Counted from the first letter of the stretch, positions 18,174-26,764 are shown. The stretch is DNA of 64,000 bases from Streptomyces olindensis (GCA_000696115.1 JJOH01000004.1:62001-126000); one strand, 5' to 3'. The notes: generated by a model from the letters alone, not told the origin. Program-made: numbers and translations.

Positions 18174-19214
18174 TCAGCCGGAGTCGCCGGCCTCGGCGGC
18201 GCGAGTGGGCTGCCGGCGCCGGTGGCGGGACCGTACGTCCGTTACATCCGTACTCCGCCCGGGAACTCGTCCGCCTCGGTTGTCTCCGCCGGTCGGCGGC
18301 GGTGGCCGGTGCGCCCCGTCGAAACGGGAGGCTGGGGCATTGCCCCATCGCGCCGAAAGGCGCGGTACGTGGTCCACCCACGCCATGTCGGCCGTCGCGA
18401 TGAGCGACTGGCCGGCCACGGTCGCGGGGGTCACACCAGTGAACGCCACGACGTCCCGGTGCAGATGCGACTGGTCGGCGTAGCCGCAGTCGGCCGCGAC
18501 CCCGGCCGCCTCCTGGCCCCCGGCCAGGCGGGTGGCGGCCCGGTCGAAGCGGACGAGCTTCACGGCGCGCTTCGGCGGCAGGCCGAGCTGCGCGTGGAAG
18601 CGGGACCACAGGCGCTTGCGGCTCCAGCCCAGCTCCTCGGCCAGCCCCTCGACCCGCACCTGGCCGTGCCCGGCGACGATACGGTCCCAGGCCCAGCCCA
18701 GCTCCGGCTCGATGGCGGGCCCCGCGGCGGTCAACCGGGCGAGCAACGCTTCGACGAGCGCGAAGCGTTCCTCCCACGAGGCGGCCTGGGCCAGCTGCTC
18801 GCGCAGCCGGGCCGCCCGCCGCTCTCCCCATAGGTCGTCCAGGGCCACCACCGAGCTCTCCAGCTCAGCAGGCCCCACGCCCAGTACGGCCCGCGCGATG
18901 GCGGGGGACAGGCGCACCTGCACCCACTCGACGTTCGCGGCCCGCACCCGCGCCGCACCTCCGACGCCGAACCCGAGCCCGGTGACAAGACTGCCGCGGT
19001 GCTGCCGCCCCGTCGACTCGTCGATGCCGAGCCCCGACTCGCCGCAGGCCAGCGCCAGTGTCAGCACGGGGTGCGGGTCGAGCCGGTGGTCGACCGGATC
19101 CGGGCCGCGGTCGCGCAGCCCCGCCAGGACGACGCCGGGTACACGGCCGGGCCGGGCCGGGCGCGTGACCTCCCACACAGGGGCAACGACGCGCTGGCGC
19201 ACGGCAGTCGACAT
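18174..19214 (-). CDS. AraC-family transcriptional regulator
   Basis: 346 residues, ATG 19214. The N-terminal sensor domain occupies about 1-180. The double-HTH AraC domain follows (LAEELGWSRKRLWSRFHAQLG, then AAGVAADCGYADQSHLHRDVVAFTGVTPA). The last about 50 residues are Arg/Pro-rich and extend beyond the usual end of the family. It is divergent from a pair of ABC exporter genes, with four tandem 13-bp repeats between, so it very likely controls them; the arrangement recalls YbtA beside ybtPQ. The 128-bp gene gap holds both promoters. Confidence 0.88.
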   Translation of the reverse strand: MSTAVRQRVVAPVWEVTRPARPGRVPGVVLAGLRDRGPDPVDHRLDPHPVLTLALACGESGLGIDESTGRQHRGSLVTGLGFGVGGAARVRAANVEWVQVRLSPAIARAVLGVGPAELESSVVALDDLWGERRAARLREQLAQAASWEERFALVEALLARLTAAGPAIEPELGWAWDRIVAGHGQVRVEGLAEELGWSRKRLWSRFHAQLGLPPKRAVKLVRFDRAATRLAGGQEAAGVAADCGYADQSHLHRDVVAFTGVTPATVAGQSLIATADMAWVDHVPRLSARWGNAPASRFDGAHRPPPPTGGDNRGGRVPGRSTDVTDVRSRHRRRQPTRAAEAGDSG

Positions 19215-19248
19215 GCGTCCATGCTACGGGCCCGCCAGAACGGAACGT

Positions 19249-19300
19249 CCGGACGGAACACCCGGACTGACCATCCGGACTGACCATCCGGACGGAACAT
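19249..19300. promoter_or_regulatory. Four contiguous 13-bp repeats between araC-type gene and ABC exporter
   Basis: Units 19249-19261, 19262-19274, 19275-19287 and 19288-19300 all fit CCGGAC(G/T)GA(A/C)CA(C/T), with no spacer. The second and third are identical, the first and fourth differ from each other only at the last base, and a degenerate fifth precedes them. They lie 43 bp before the exporter start and 35 bp from the regulator start: a likely operator array for the AraC protein. Confidence 0.75.
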
Positions 19301-19342
19301 TTCTCCAATCCAGCGGGCCGCAGCCGCGGCGAAGGTGAGCGC

Positions 19343-21163
19343 ATGACTTCCACCGGAACCACCGCGCCGCCACCACCGGGCGTGGCCCGTCTGTTGCGCC
19401 CGTACGCGGGCGGCTTCGCCGTCGTCGTCGTCCTGCAGGTCATCGGCGCCGTCGCCGGCCTGGCGCCGCTGCTCGCGGTCGTCGAGCTCGGCCGTACGCT
19501 GCTGGCGCCGGGGCCGACCGACGACGGGCACGTGCGCCACGTCGTGCTCGCGGGAGCGGCAGGGCTGCTCGTACGGCTGCTGTTCACGGCCGCCTCGTCC
19601 GGCGTCGGACACCTCCTCGACACCCGGGTGCAGCTGTCGCTGCGCCGGCAACTCGCCGCACGGCTCGGGCGGGTGCCGATCGGCCGGCTGGCGCGGCGGC
19701 GGACCGGGGAGCTGGCGAAGCTGGTGGGTGAGGACGTCAGCGCCGTGCACCCGTTCATCGCCCACACGCCGGGCGAGCTGGTCTCCGCCTTCGTGGTGCC
19801 CCTGGTCTCGCTCGGCTACCTCTTCACCGTGGACTGGCGGCTGACGCTGATCACGCTGGTCCCCGTGCTGCTGGCGGTCGCGCTGGTGCCGCTGATGATG
19901 ACTCCCACGCGGCTGCGCGAGCAGAAGGAGTTCGACGCCGCGATGGGGCGGATCTCGGCGTCGGTGGTCGAGTTCGTGCAGGGCATCGCGGTGGTGAAGG
20001 CGTTCGGCGGGTCGGAGCGGGCGCACGGCAAGTTCCGTAACGCGGTGGACGACTTCACCCGGAGCTTCTACCGGATGGTGCACGGCCTTTCCGGGCCCGC
20101 CGCCGGGATGCAGGTGGCGCTGTCGCCGCCGTTCGTGCTGCTGGCGGTGCTGGTCGGCGGCGCGTACCGGATCACCGGGGGCGGGCTCGCCCCGGCCGAC
20201 CTGCTGCCTTTCATGCTGCTCGGCCTCGGGCTGACCGCACCCGTGGCCGCGCTCGGGCACGGCTTCGACGACCTGCAGGCAGCGCGGCGTGCCGTCGGCC
20301 GCATCCGGGACGTACTCGCCGAGCCGTCGCTGCCCGAGCCCGTACGGCCGGTGGCGCCCGAGGGACACCGGGTGGAGCTGCGGGACGTCCGCTTCGCGTA
20401 CGAGGGCGCCGGGACCGGGCGCGAGGTACTGCGCGGTGTCGACCTGGTGCTGGAGCCGGGGACGATCACGGCCGTGGTGGGGCCGTCCGGCAGCGGCAAG
20501 TCCACGCTGGTGCAGCTGCTGCCGCGGTTCTACGACCCGACGCACGGCTCCGTGCTCCTCGGCGGCGTCGACCTGCGCGAGGTGGACAGCCAGGAGCTGT
20601 ACCGGCGGGTGTCCTTCGTCTTCCAGGACGTCCGGCTGCTGCGCGCCTCGGTCGCGGACAACATCGCCCTCGCCGTCCCGCACGCCGACCGCGACGCCGT
20701 CGTCCGCGCCGCCCGCGGGGCGAGCATCCACGACCGCATCCTCGAACTGCCCCGCGGCTACGACTCGGTGATCGGCGAGGACGCCCGCCTCTCCGGCGGC
20801 GAGGCGCAGCGCGTCTCGATCGCCCGCGCCCTGCTCGCGGACACCCCCGTCCTGGTCCTCGACGAGGCAACCGCCTTCGCCGACCCGCAGACCGAGCAGG
20901 CGGTGCGCGAGGCGCTGGCGCAGACCCGGGAGAAGCGGACGACGCTGGTCATCGCCCACCGCCTGGAGACGATCGCCGACGCCGACACCGTCGTGATGCT
21001 GCGCGACGGCGAGATCGTGGAGCGGGGCACGACCGCGGAACTCCTCGCACGGAACGGCGCGTTCGCCGAATTCTGGGAGACCCACGCCTGTGCGATGGAA
21101 GCCGATGCCGTGGAAGCCAGTGCCGTGGAAGCCAGTGCCATGAAAGGGGAAGAGGCCCGATGA
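19343..21163 (+). CDS. Half-size ABC exporter, siderophore-type (YbtP/IrtA-like), subunit 1
   Basis: 606 residues, ATG 19343. Six-helix membrane domain (about 1-310) fused to an ATPase domain: Walker A GPSGSGKST, signature LSGGEAQRVSIARALL, Walker B region VLVLDEATAFADPQTE. The phrase DEATAFADP is typical of the IrtA/YbtP/YbtQ group that handles metal-siderophore complexes. The C-terminus has short imperfect repeats (E-A-S-A-V/M). It overlaps the next gene by 4 bp (ATGA), so the two form a heterodimer under one promoter. Confidence 0.88.
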   Translation: MTSTGTTAPPPPGVARLLRPYAGGFAVVVVLQVIGAVAGLAPLLAVVELGRTLLAPGPTDDGHVRHVVLAGAAGLLVRLLFTAASSGVGHLLDTRVQLSLRRQLAARLGRVPIGRLARRRTGELAKLVGEDVSAVHPFIAHTPGELVSAFVVPLVSLGYLFTVDWRLTLITLVPVLLAVALVPLMMTPTRLREQKEFDAAMGRISASVVEFVQGIAVVKAFGGSERAHGKFRNAVDDFTRSFYRMVHGLSGPAAGMQVALSPPFVLLAVLVGGAYRITGGGLAPADLLPFMLLGLGLTAPVAALGHGFDDLQAARRAVGRIRDVLAEPSLPEPVRPVAPEGHRVELRDVRFAYEGAGTGREVLRGVDLVLEPGTITAVVGPSGSGKSTLVQLLPRFYDPTHGSVLLGGVDLREVDSQELYRRVSFVFQDVRLLRASVADNIALAVPHADRDAVVRAARGASIHDRILELPRGYDSVIGEDARLSGGEAQRVSIARALLADTPVLVLDEATAFADPQTEQAVREALAQTREKRTTLVIAHRLETIADADTVVMLRDGEIVERGTTAELLARNGAFAEFWETHACAMEADAVEASAVEASAMKGEEAR

Positions 21164-22875
21164 TCAGCACACTGCTGCGTGTGCTCGGCCACGAGTACGC
21201 CGGGCCGGTGCGCCGCACCATCGCCCTGATGACGGCGACCGCCCTCGCCGAGGGACTGTCGTACGCCCTGCTGGTGCCCGTATTGCGCGCGCTCCTCGGC
21301 AGCACACCCGAGGACGCCCGGCCCTGGCTGGCCGCTTTCGGCGCGGCGGTCGCGGTCTACGCGGTGCTGCGGTACGTCAGCGACCGCTCCGGTTTCCGCG
21401 TGGGCACGACGATGCTGCACGGCATGTACGAGCGCCTCGGCGACCACCTCGCCCGGCTGCCCATCGGCTGGTATCAACCCAGCCGCACCGGCGAGGTGTC
21501 CGTCCTCGCGAGCCAGGGCGTGCTGCAGGCGATGAGCGTGATCGCACACCTGCTGGCGCCGTTCATCACCGCCTTGGTGACCCCGCTGACGATCGTCGCC
21601 GTGATGCTCGCCGTCAACTGGCAGCTGGGACTCGCCGCCCTGGCCGCCGTACCGTTGGTGGCCGCGGTCCAGCTGCGCACCGCCCGCGCGACGACGGCAA
21701 CCGACACGGAACGAGTGGAACGCGAGCGCGAGGCCACCGGCCGCGTCATCGAGTACCTCCAGGCCCAGCCGGTACTGCGCGCCGGCGGCCGCACCGGCGA
21801 GCGATTCGGTCTGCTGGACGACTCCCTGAAGGAACTGCGCCGCGCCTCGCGTCGCTCTGCCCTCACGGCGCTGCCGGGTGTGCTGGGTCTCGCGGTCACG
21901 GTGCAGGCGGTGTTCACCGCGCTGCTCGCACTCGGTGCGTACCTCGCCCTCGGTGGGGACATCGGCGCGGCCGAGGTGCTCGCGGTCCTGGTGCTCGCCG
22001 CCCGCTGCGCCGACCCGCTGCTGTCCCTCGCGGAGATGAGCGGTGGCATCCGCGCCGCCCGCGCCGAACTCACCCGCCTCGACGACGTCCTCACCACCGA
22101 GCCGCTGCCGGAGCCCCGCGCGCCGCGCGAACCGTCCTGCCACGACATCGAGTTCGACGCGGTCACGTTCCGGCACGGCGACCGCGTGATCGCCGACGGG
22201 GTGACGCTCTCCGTACCCGAGGGCGGGCGACTCGCCGTCGTCGGGCCGTCGGGCGCGGGCAAGACGACGCTGCTGCACCTGCTCGCCCGCTTCTACGACG
22301 TCGACGCGGGCGTGGTCCGGATCGGCGGCGTGGACGTACGGGAGATGGACACCGCGGCGCTGATGGCGCGGATCGCCATCGTCTTCCAGGACGTCTACCT
22401 CTTCGACGGCACGATCGAGGAGAACGTGCGCCTCGGCCGCCCGGACGCCACCGACGCCGAGGTACGGGCCGCGGCCGCCGCGGCCCGCCTCGACGAGGTG
22501 ATCGAGCGGCTGCCCGGCGGCTGGTCGGCGGACGTGGGCGAGGGCGGAGCGCTGCTGTCGGGCGGCGAGCGACAGCGCGTCTCCATCGCCCGCGCGCTGC
22601 TGAAGGACGCCCCGATCGTGCTGCTCGACGAGGTCACTTCGGCCCTGGACCCGCTGAACGAGGCGGCCGTGCACGCCGGCATCGAGGAGCTGATGGCGGG
22701 TCGGACCGTGGTGCTGGTGGCACACCGCATGGCGACTGTGCGCCGGGCCGACCGAGTCGCCTTCCTGGACGCAGGGCGGATGGTCGAACAGGGCACCCAC
22801 GAGGAGTTGCTGCGCCGGGGCGGCCGGTACGCCACCTACTGGGAGCTGTCCCTGGCCGGGGCGGCGGGGGATTGA
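21160..22875 (+). CDS. Half-size ABC exporter, siderophore-type (YbtQ/IrtB-like), subunit 2
   Basis: 571 residues, ATG 21160 overlapping the previous stop. Six membrane segments, then Walker A GPSGAGKTT, signature LSGGERQRVSIARALL and Walker B IVLLDEVTSALDPLNE, with an H-loop in VLVAHRMATV. The partner of the gene before it. No siderophore biosynthesis gene is visible in the window, so the pair may recover or export a xenosiderophore or another compound. The 200 bp downstream (22876-23077) holds no gene. Confidence 0.88.
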   Translation: MISTLLRVLGHEYAGPVRRTIALMTATALAEGLSYALLVPVLRALLGSTPEDARPWLAAFGAAVAVYAVLRYVSDRSGFRVGTTMLHGMYERLGDHLARLPIGWYQPSRTGEVSVLASQGVLQAMSVIAHLLAPFITALVTPLTIVAVMLAVNWQLGLAALAAVPLVAAVQLRTARATTATDTERVEREREATGRVIEYLQAQPVLRAGGRTGERFGLLDDSLKELRRASRRSALTALPGVLGLAVTVQAVFTALLALGAYLALGGDIGAAEVLAVLVLAARCADPLLSLAEMSGGIRAARAELTRLDDVLTTEPLPEPRAPREPSCHDIEFDAVTFRHGDRVIADGVTLSVPEGGRLAVVGPSGAGKTTLLHLLARFYDVDAGVVRIGGVDVREMDTAALMARIAIVFQDVYLFDGTIEENVRLGRPDATDAEVRAAAAAARLDEVIERLPGGWSADVGEGGALLSGGERQRVSIARALLKDAPIVLLDEVTSALDPLNEAAVHAGIEELMAGRTVVLVAHRMATVRRADRVAFLDAGRMVEQGTHEELLRRGGRYATYWELSLAGAAGD

Positions 22876-22940
22876 GACGGCCGTGCGGATTGCGGCCTCC
22901 CGGCCGCGCCGGGTTGCCCTTCTACGCCCCCGTCCGGTGT

Positions 22941-22967
22941 CGTTGATGTCAGCTGTAGATGTCAGAG
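22941..22967. repeat. 27-nt repeat with paired GATGTCA boxes, copy 1
   Basis: GTTGATGTCAGCTGTAGATG plus TCAG: two GATGTCAG boxes on one strand, spaced 12-13 bp. A copy with only three differences is at 24521-24547, inside the integrative element. Possibly a regulator-binding site or an element-end remnant. Confidence 0.55.
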
Positions 22968-23077
22968 CCTTCTGACCTGTAGCTCTACGGAGCTCGATCA
23001 CTACTGGACGCGGACGGTTGCTGTACCTCGCTGTCGTCTCGATGCCTGAACCCGGCAGCCGCCAGCCGTCTGGACCG

Positions 23078-23407
23078 CTACGCGCCGGGAGCCCGGTACT
23101 GGACTTGCCCGGCTTTGCGCAGGGCATCCATGGTTTCGTCAATGGTCAGGAGAACGGTCGTCTCGAACGAGCTGAGTGCGCCGCCTCCGCTGATCGCCAG
23201 GGCGACCGCAGCCATGGAGACGTTGTCAGGGGCCTCCCACAGGTTGTAACCGTCGCGGGTGCCGAACGCGTACCAAAAGCCGTGGAGCTTGCCGCCAACG
23301 GACTCGATGTACGACTGAGCGGCCTTTGCGCGGTCCTCGGGGTGGCCGATGAGTCTCGCCCAAGTCTCCGGCGTGTAGCTGAACCTCGATAGATAGAGCG
23401 GCATCAT
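23078..23407 (-). CDS. GYD-domain protein
   Basis: 109 residues; start ATG 23407 (second ATG at 23404) with AAGGGAG upstream, although the frame is open to 23812. The short alpha/beta barrel pattern with Y-L-S-R-F-S-Y at the N-terminus and the F-G-x-R-D-G-Y-N-L-W-E-A-P-D core identifies the GYD family (PF08734). These proteins are probably small dimeric ferredoxin-fold proteins without known activity. Divergent from the next gene. Confidence 0.83.
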   Translation of the reverse strand: MMPLYLSRFSYTPETWARLIGHPEDRAKAAQSYIESVGGKLHGFWYAFGTRDGYNLWEAPDNVSMAAVALAISGGGALSSFETTVLLTIDETMDALRKAGQVQYRAPGA

Positions 23408-23504
23408 GTCTCCCTTTCGTCCCAGCAAGGGATGCCCCCGCAGGGTGGGATTCCTCTCTGAGGCCGCCCGCGTATCCCCCGAACGGCCGAGATGATGACA
23501 CCGC

Positions 23505-24146
23505 ATGCTCAAGGACGGCGACCTGGACCTGAACCGCCTCCAGACGGACCTGGCACGCGCCGGCTGGGCCCAGGCCCTGCACGAAGCCCGGGAGGCCCTC
23601 CAGCGCCGGGTCGCCACGGGCGTACCCGAAACCGACGACGCACCCTCCACCGCTGAACAGCAGTCCGAGCAGAAGGAAACCGAGCCCGTGACCCCCGCCG
23701 AAGACCTGCCTGCCACGCCCGCGCCGGCGCAGGGGTTTCTGCACTCGCTGGAGAGCGCGGCGACCGCCGACCGCACGTGCAGAAAGCACGAGGCGGTGCG
23801 GCATGCTCTCAAGGCCGCCCTGCTCTGGGAGGACCTGCAGCCGACCGACTCCCCGGTCGTCGACGTCAGCCGGATCGCGGACGACGGTCACTTCCTCTAC
23901 GAGGTCCTCGGTGCCGGTCGCTCCACCTGCGCCGACCTCCGCGCGGGAGCCACCCGCCTCCTGGAGATCAACCACACCCTGCCCGCTCCTGCCGACCGCC
24001 TCTACCTGGTGCTCTCCGAACCGCCCGCCGAGGACTGGTCGGCCGACACCGTGTTCGGTGTCTTCGGGGTTCAGGTCCTGTGGCGCACCCCCGACAGTTG
24101 GGGCGGCCACGACACGGAAACCGCCCTGGGCTCCGAAGAGGCGTAA
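23505..24146 (+). CDS. Hypothetical protein
   Basis: 213 residues, ATG 23505 without a clear ribosome binding site. An N-terminal helical part (1-40) with D-L-D-L-N-R-L-Q-T-D-L, an acidic linker at about 45-75, then a mixed alpha/beta domain with S-A-A-T-A-D-R-T-C-R-K-H-E-A-V near the start. No membrane segment and no motif I can name. Codon positions are strongly GC-biased, as expected for a real Streptomyces gene. It is the last chromosomal gene before the integrative element. Confidence 0.6.
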   Translation: MLKDGDLDLNRLQTDLARAGWAQALHEAREALQRRVATGVPETDDAPSTAEQQSEQKETEPVTPAEDLPATPAPAQGFLHSLESAATADRTCRKHEAVRHALKAALLWEDLQPTDSPVVDVSRIADDGHFLYEVLGAGRSTCADLRAGATRLLEINHTLPAPADRLYLVLSEPPAEDWSADTVFGVFGVQVLWRTPDSWGGHDTETALGSEEA

Positions 24147-24393
24147 CCACTTTCGACAGAAGGGCACTTCTTCCGTGCCCGCTCGTGCGCTCCTTGGGTG
24201 CCCGAAGGGGAGCCAGAGCCCGATGTCCCGGAGAAGACCGGGCCGGGAGTCCGTGCCGGATGATGCTTATCCGCTGGAGAGATTTCGGGGATCAACTCAC
24301 CGTCCGCTCACGCAAACGGCCCGGGACGAGGAGCCCGAGGCCGAGTAGAACCCCTTCCTGGGGAAGAAACTCCAGGTCAGAGCGGTAACGCGT

Positions 24394-24437
24394 TGTGCCC
24401 CCGGCAGGATTCGAACCTGCGACACCCGCTTTAGGAG
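24394..24437. repeat. Left attachment site (tRNA-Arg 3' fragment)
   Basis: 44 nt identical to 31507-31550; the match ends at TTAGGAG, inside the anticodon loop region of the tRNA. The rest of 24147-24693 shows no convincing gene. A short possible reading frame of 15 codons at 24584 is too small to judge. Confidence 0.9.
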
Positions 24438-24520
24438 TTCGATCGTTGCTCGGTACCGTCGGGAAGCCGCCTGGCCGCGATAGCCGTGCACGACCGCGTG
24501 GGAGTGCTGGCGTCCGGGGG

Positions 24521-24547
24521 CGTTGATGTCACCTGTGGATGTCAGAA
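24521..24547. repeat. 27-nt repeat with paired GATGTCA boxes, copy 2
   Basis: Near-identical to 22941-22967 (three differences). It lies 84 bp inside the left end of the element, whereas copy 1 lies outside the element. Confidence 0.55.
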
Positions 24548-24693
24548 CAGTGCAACCGCACGTGCTCGCTGGCACGATGATCCTATGGTTAACCTGGAGC
24601 GCATCAAAGCAGAGAGCGTGGCGTACTTCTGATCCCTTGATGAGGGGCCACCCTGCGGCACCACTTTCGCCACGCCGATGAGGAGGGTGGCTT

Positions 24694-24900
24694 GTGGTAC
24701 TTCGAGTCGTACCCGACCGCGGTGAGTTGATCGCCATCAAGAAGGCCGAGCTGACTCCGGCCGGCCGACTCCACCGGTACAGCTGGGAGCACCTGGAGGA
24801 CGAGCACGGTTGTGACACGGCTTGTGGCTGGCGCAACTCTCATGAGAACGGTCATCAACGGTGGCCCGTCACCCCCCGCTGGGATAGCAGGCCACCGTGA
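24694..24900 (+). CDS. Small hypothetical protein
   Basis: 68 residues from GTG 24694 with AGGAGG at 24681-24686, a good ribosome binding site. Mixed charged sequence with a C-D-T-A-C-G-W pair of cysteines; no recognised motif or membrane segment. The strong Shine-Dalgarno site is the main support. It could also be the truncated start of a lost gene. Confidence 0.4.
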   Translation: MVLRVVPDRGELIAIKKAELTPAGRLHRYSWEHLEDEHGCDTACGWRNSHENGHQRWPVTPRWDSRPP

Positions 24901-24911
24901 GTGAGGGAATG

Positions 24912-25271
24912 TCAGGCAGCCGCGGCGGCCAGCTTCGGGTTCGGGCCGTACCCGTTCGCTTCCCCCTTGCTGTCGCTGGCCAGGAAGACCAGCAGGATAA
25001 TGGCGCCTACCAGCGGGATAAGGGCGATGAGCAGCCACCAGCCAGAGCGCTCGGTGTCGTGGAGGCGGCGGACGGCAACCGCGAGGCTGGGGAGCAGGAC
25101 GGCGAGCTCGTAGATCACGGCGATGACGCCGGTGCCGAGGGTGCTGATGTCGATGACCATCAGCACGACATAGATGAGCGAGCTGATGAGCGTGAACATC
25201 CAGTACTCCTGGCGGCGGGCGCGGCCGCTGAAGGTGGCGTACTTCTTGAGGACGTCGATGTACCAGTGCAT
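24912..25271 (-). CDS. DUF805 inner-membrane protein
   Basis: 119 residues from ATG 25271 (GGGGGGA upstream). The N-terminal motif Y-A-T-F-S-G-R-A-R-R-Q-E-Y-W-M-F is the DUF805 signature, followed by four membrane segments; V-R-R-L-H-D-T-E-R-S-G-W-W precedes the last pair. DUF805 proteins (E. coli YhaH type) have no established biochemical role but recur in phage and mobile loci. A 9-bp inverted repeat (ATCAAGCCA, 25314-25322 and 25337-25345) lies upstream and may be an operator. Confidence 0.85.
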   Translation of the reverse strand: MHWYIDVLKKYATFSGRARRQEYWMFTLISSLIYVVLMVIDISTLGTGVIAVIYELAVLLPSLAVAVRRLHDTERSGWWLLIALIPLVGAIILLVFLASDSKGEANGYGPNPKLAAAAA

Positions 25272-25442
25272 GGGTCCCCCCAGGGACAAGAGCGGTGAGG
25301 CCTGTCCGAAAAGATCAAGCCAGCGCGGAATATAGATGGCTTGATTTCACCGGTCAAAAAGTTATCGGGCAGCGGCCGATCGGTGATCACAGTCAGGCGC
25401 ATAGGGGCCGACTTCCCCTACTTTGTGATGTGCGAGTCCGTG

Positions 25443-25760
25443 ACCGCGAGGAGTGGGGGAGCGCCTGGGGGGGGAGAGAGACGGGACGCGTCTTCACCAA
25501 GGAGAACGGCGAGATGCTCCACCCTGCCAACGTCACACGGCGGTTCATTGAGCTGTACGAGGAGATCGGTCTACCACCGGTCCGGCTCCACGACCTCCGG
25601 CACGGGGCCGCGACCCTCGCCCACGCGGCCGGGGCCGACCTGAAGGACATCCAGGAGATGCTCGGCCACTCCTCGATCACCATCACGGCCGACACGTACA
25701 CAAGCCCTGCTCCCCGAAGCCGACCTCGCCATCGCCGCGGCCGCAGCCTGGCTCTGGGCC
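25443..25760 (+). pseudogene. Tyrosine integrase C-terminal fragment, frameshifted
   Basis: The plus-strand frame encodes the catalytic end of a phage-type integrase: T-G-R-V-F-T-K-E-N-G, R-L-H-D-L-R-H-G-A-A-T-L-A (HxxR box), G-H-S-S-I-T-I-T-A-D-T-Y-T (final His and Tyr). The expected continuation L-L-P-E-A-D-L-A-I-A-A-A-A lies in another frame directly after, so a frameshift follows the Tyr. The N-terminal two thirds are absent. It resembles a different integrase from the intact one at 30271, so it marks an older or nested element. Confidence 0.82.
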
Positions 25761-25897
25761 AGGTCGCTTGGGTGTGCCCGCATGCACGCTGGTTGCTGAG
25801 GTCGGTCCCGCACGTCAGCTGGTTTCTCAGGGTTGGCAGCGGTCAGTCGTGGTGCGGGGTTGCTGCACATCTCTGCTGTACAGCAACCAGATGCACC

Positions 25898-26158
25898 ATG
25901 TACAACGTCACCATGACGACTCAACCGACGCGGGCGATGTGGTGGGCCGAGATAGCGGTCTTCCTTATCGTGGCCGCCACGACCCTCACGGGGATTGCTT
26001 CCCTGGTGTCGTTGGCAGCCGGAGGCCGTCACGTGACCGTCGACGGCGGGCCGTCGGTTCTGTTGATCGCGCTGTCCATCAGCGTAGGCATCTTCGTGAG
26101 CGGCCGGTTCAGGGCGTGGGGGTTGCGTCGCAGGGCTGCGTGCCTCACACAACCTTGA
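25898..26158 (+). CDS. Small two-helix membrane protein (tentative)
   Basis: 86 residues from ATG 25898, or 81 from ATG 25913. Two hydrophobic helices (E-I-A-V-F-L-I-V-A-A-T-T-L-T-G and P-S-V-L-L-I-A-L-S-I-S-V-G-I-F-V-S-G) separated by a short polar loop, with a basic tail. There is no clear ribosome binding site, and the frame is continuous with the integrase fragment upstream by chance. Function unknown. Confidence 0.45.
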   Translation: MYNVTMTTQPTRAMWWAEIAVFLIVAATTLTGIASLVSLAAGGRHVTVDGGPSVLLIALSISVGIFVSGRFRAWGLRRRAACLTQP

Positions 26159-26189
26159 AAACCGTCGTGGCAGCGATGTCACCGTGGGT

Positions 26190-26223
26190 TCAAATGCCGC
26201 CGCCTCCGCGTGGTGAGCAGTGA
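26190..26223 (+). repeat. tRNA 3'-end-like sequence, copy 2
   Basis: 30 of 34 nt match 18013-18046, including CCGCCTCCGC and TGAGCAGTGA. Here the left T-stem half (GTGGGTTCAAAT) is kept, while copy 1 keeps the right half. It lies 430 bp downstream of the broken integrase, the usual place for an att site. Confidence 0.5.
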
Positions 26224-26228
26224 GAACG

Positions 26229-26257
26229 GCCCCTGACCAGGTAAATCGGTCAGGGGC
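26229..26257. terminator. Hairpin, 10-bp perfect stem
   Basis: GCCCCTGACC (26229-26238) pairs with 26248-26257 across a 9-nt loop. There is no long T-run. It may terminate leftover transcription from the integrase fragment or belong to the old att region. Confidence 0.5.
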
Positions 26258-26289
26258 TGTGGTGTTGGGTGCTACTCATGAGTGCCCGC

Positions 26290-26665
26290 TGTTCCCCGCA
26301 GCTTCCCGATAGATCGGGCACGGCTGGGGCACGGCTTCGTTGCCGGGCGCCCGGTGGTACGCGGGCCTCGGGGTCTGCTCGGCTCTGCCTGGGTCGATGA
26401 GCTCCCCGCGCACGCCACTCTCCGGCCGGCACTCGCAAGCGGCGCCCCCGCCATCCCGGAGCCTGAGCGCCCCTCGCCGGAGGCATGCTCTGACTGGTGT
26501 CCACGCGGGCGCGCACCGACACCATCAGCTTGGGAAGTTTGGGTCCTGCGCGGCCGGCAGGCTTGTTGACCCGCTGAGAAGCGGTGTCTTGACCTACGGG
26601 CGGGCTGGGTGGGTGACTGCTGTTCCCCGTGGTTCCCCGCACTACCTGGCACGCATCTGGCACGG
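26290..26665. other. Gene-free stretch with repeated (T/G)GGCAC boxes and non-coding repeat copy A
   Basis: No convincing gene lies in 26258-26764. Paired boxes GGGCACGGCTGGGGCACGGC (about 26317-26336) and CTGGCACGCATCTGGCACGG (about 26647-26666) resemble the paired TGGCAC boxes just after the intact integrase gene (31429-31447), as arm sites of an att region would. Segment 26374-26397 is identical over 24 nt to 29824-29847, and similarity continues in patches for about 110 bp (CCCCGCG-ACGCCAC, CCATCCCGG, CGCCGGAGGCA). Confidence 0.5.
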
Positions 26666-26764
26666 CAGCGGGTTCAGCCGAGTCAGTCAGTCGTGTCGCA
26701 AGCTTGCTTGCCGAGGGCGGTGGAGGCGATCGATGACGGGCTCCGGCGGGCTGGAGACCCATGA

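Noticed and set aside
19249..19300. CRISPR-like or iteron origin repeats
   Set aside because: Contiguous 13-bp units between divergent genes with no initiator gene nearby; operator is more likely.
19343..22875. Siderophore biosynthetic gene cluster
   Set aside because: Only regulator and exporter genes are present; no NRPS, NIS synthetase or hydroxylase lies within reach.
24394..24437. Second tRNA-Arg gene
   Set aside because: Only the 3' half is present; D-arm, anticodon stem 5' side and 5' acceptor are missing, so it is an attachment-site copy.
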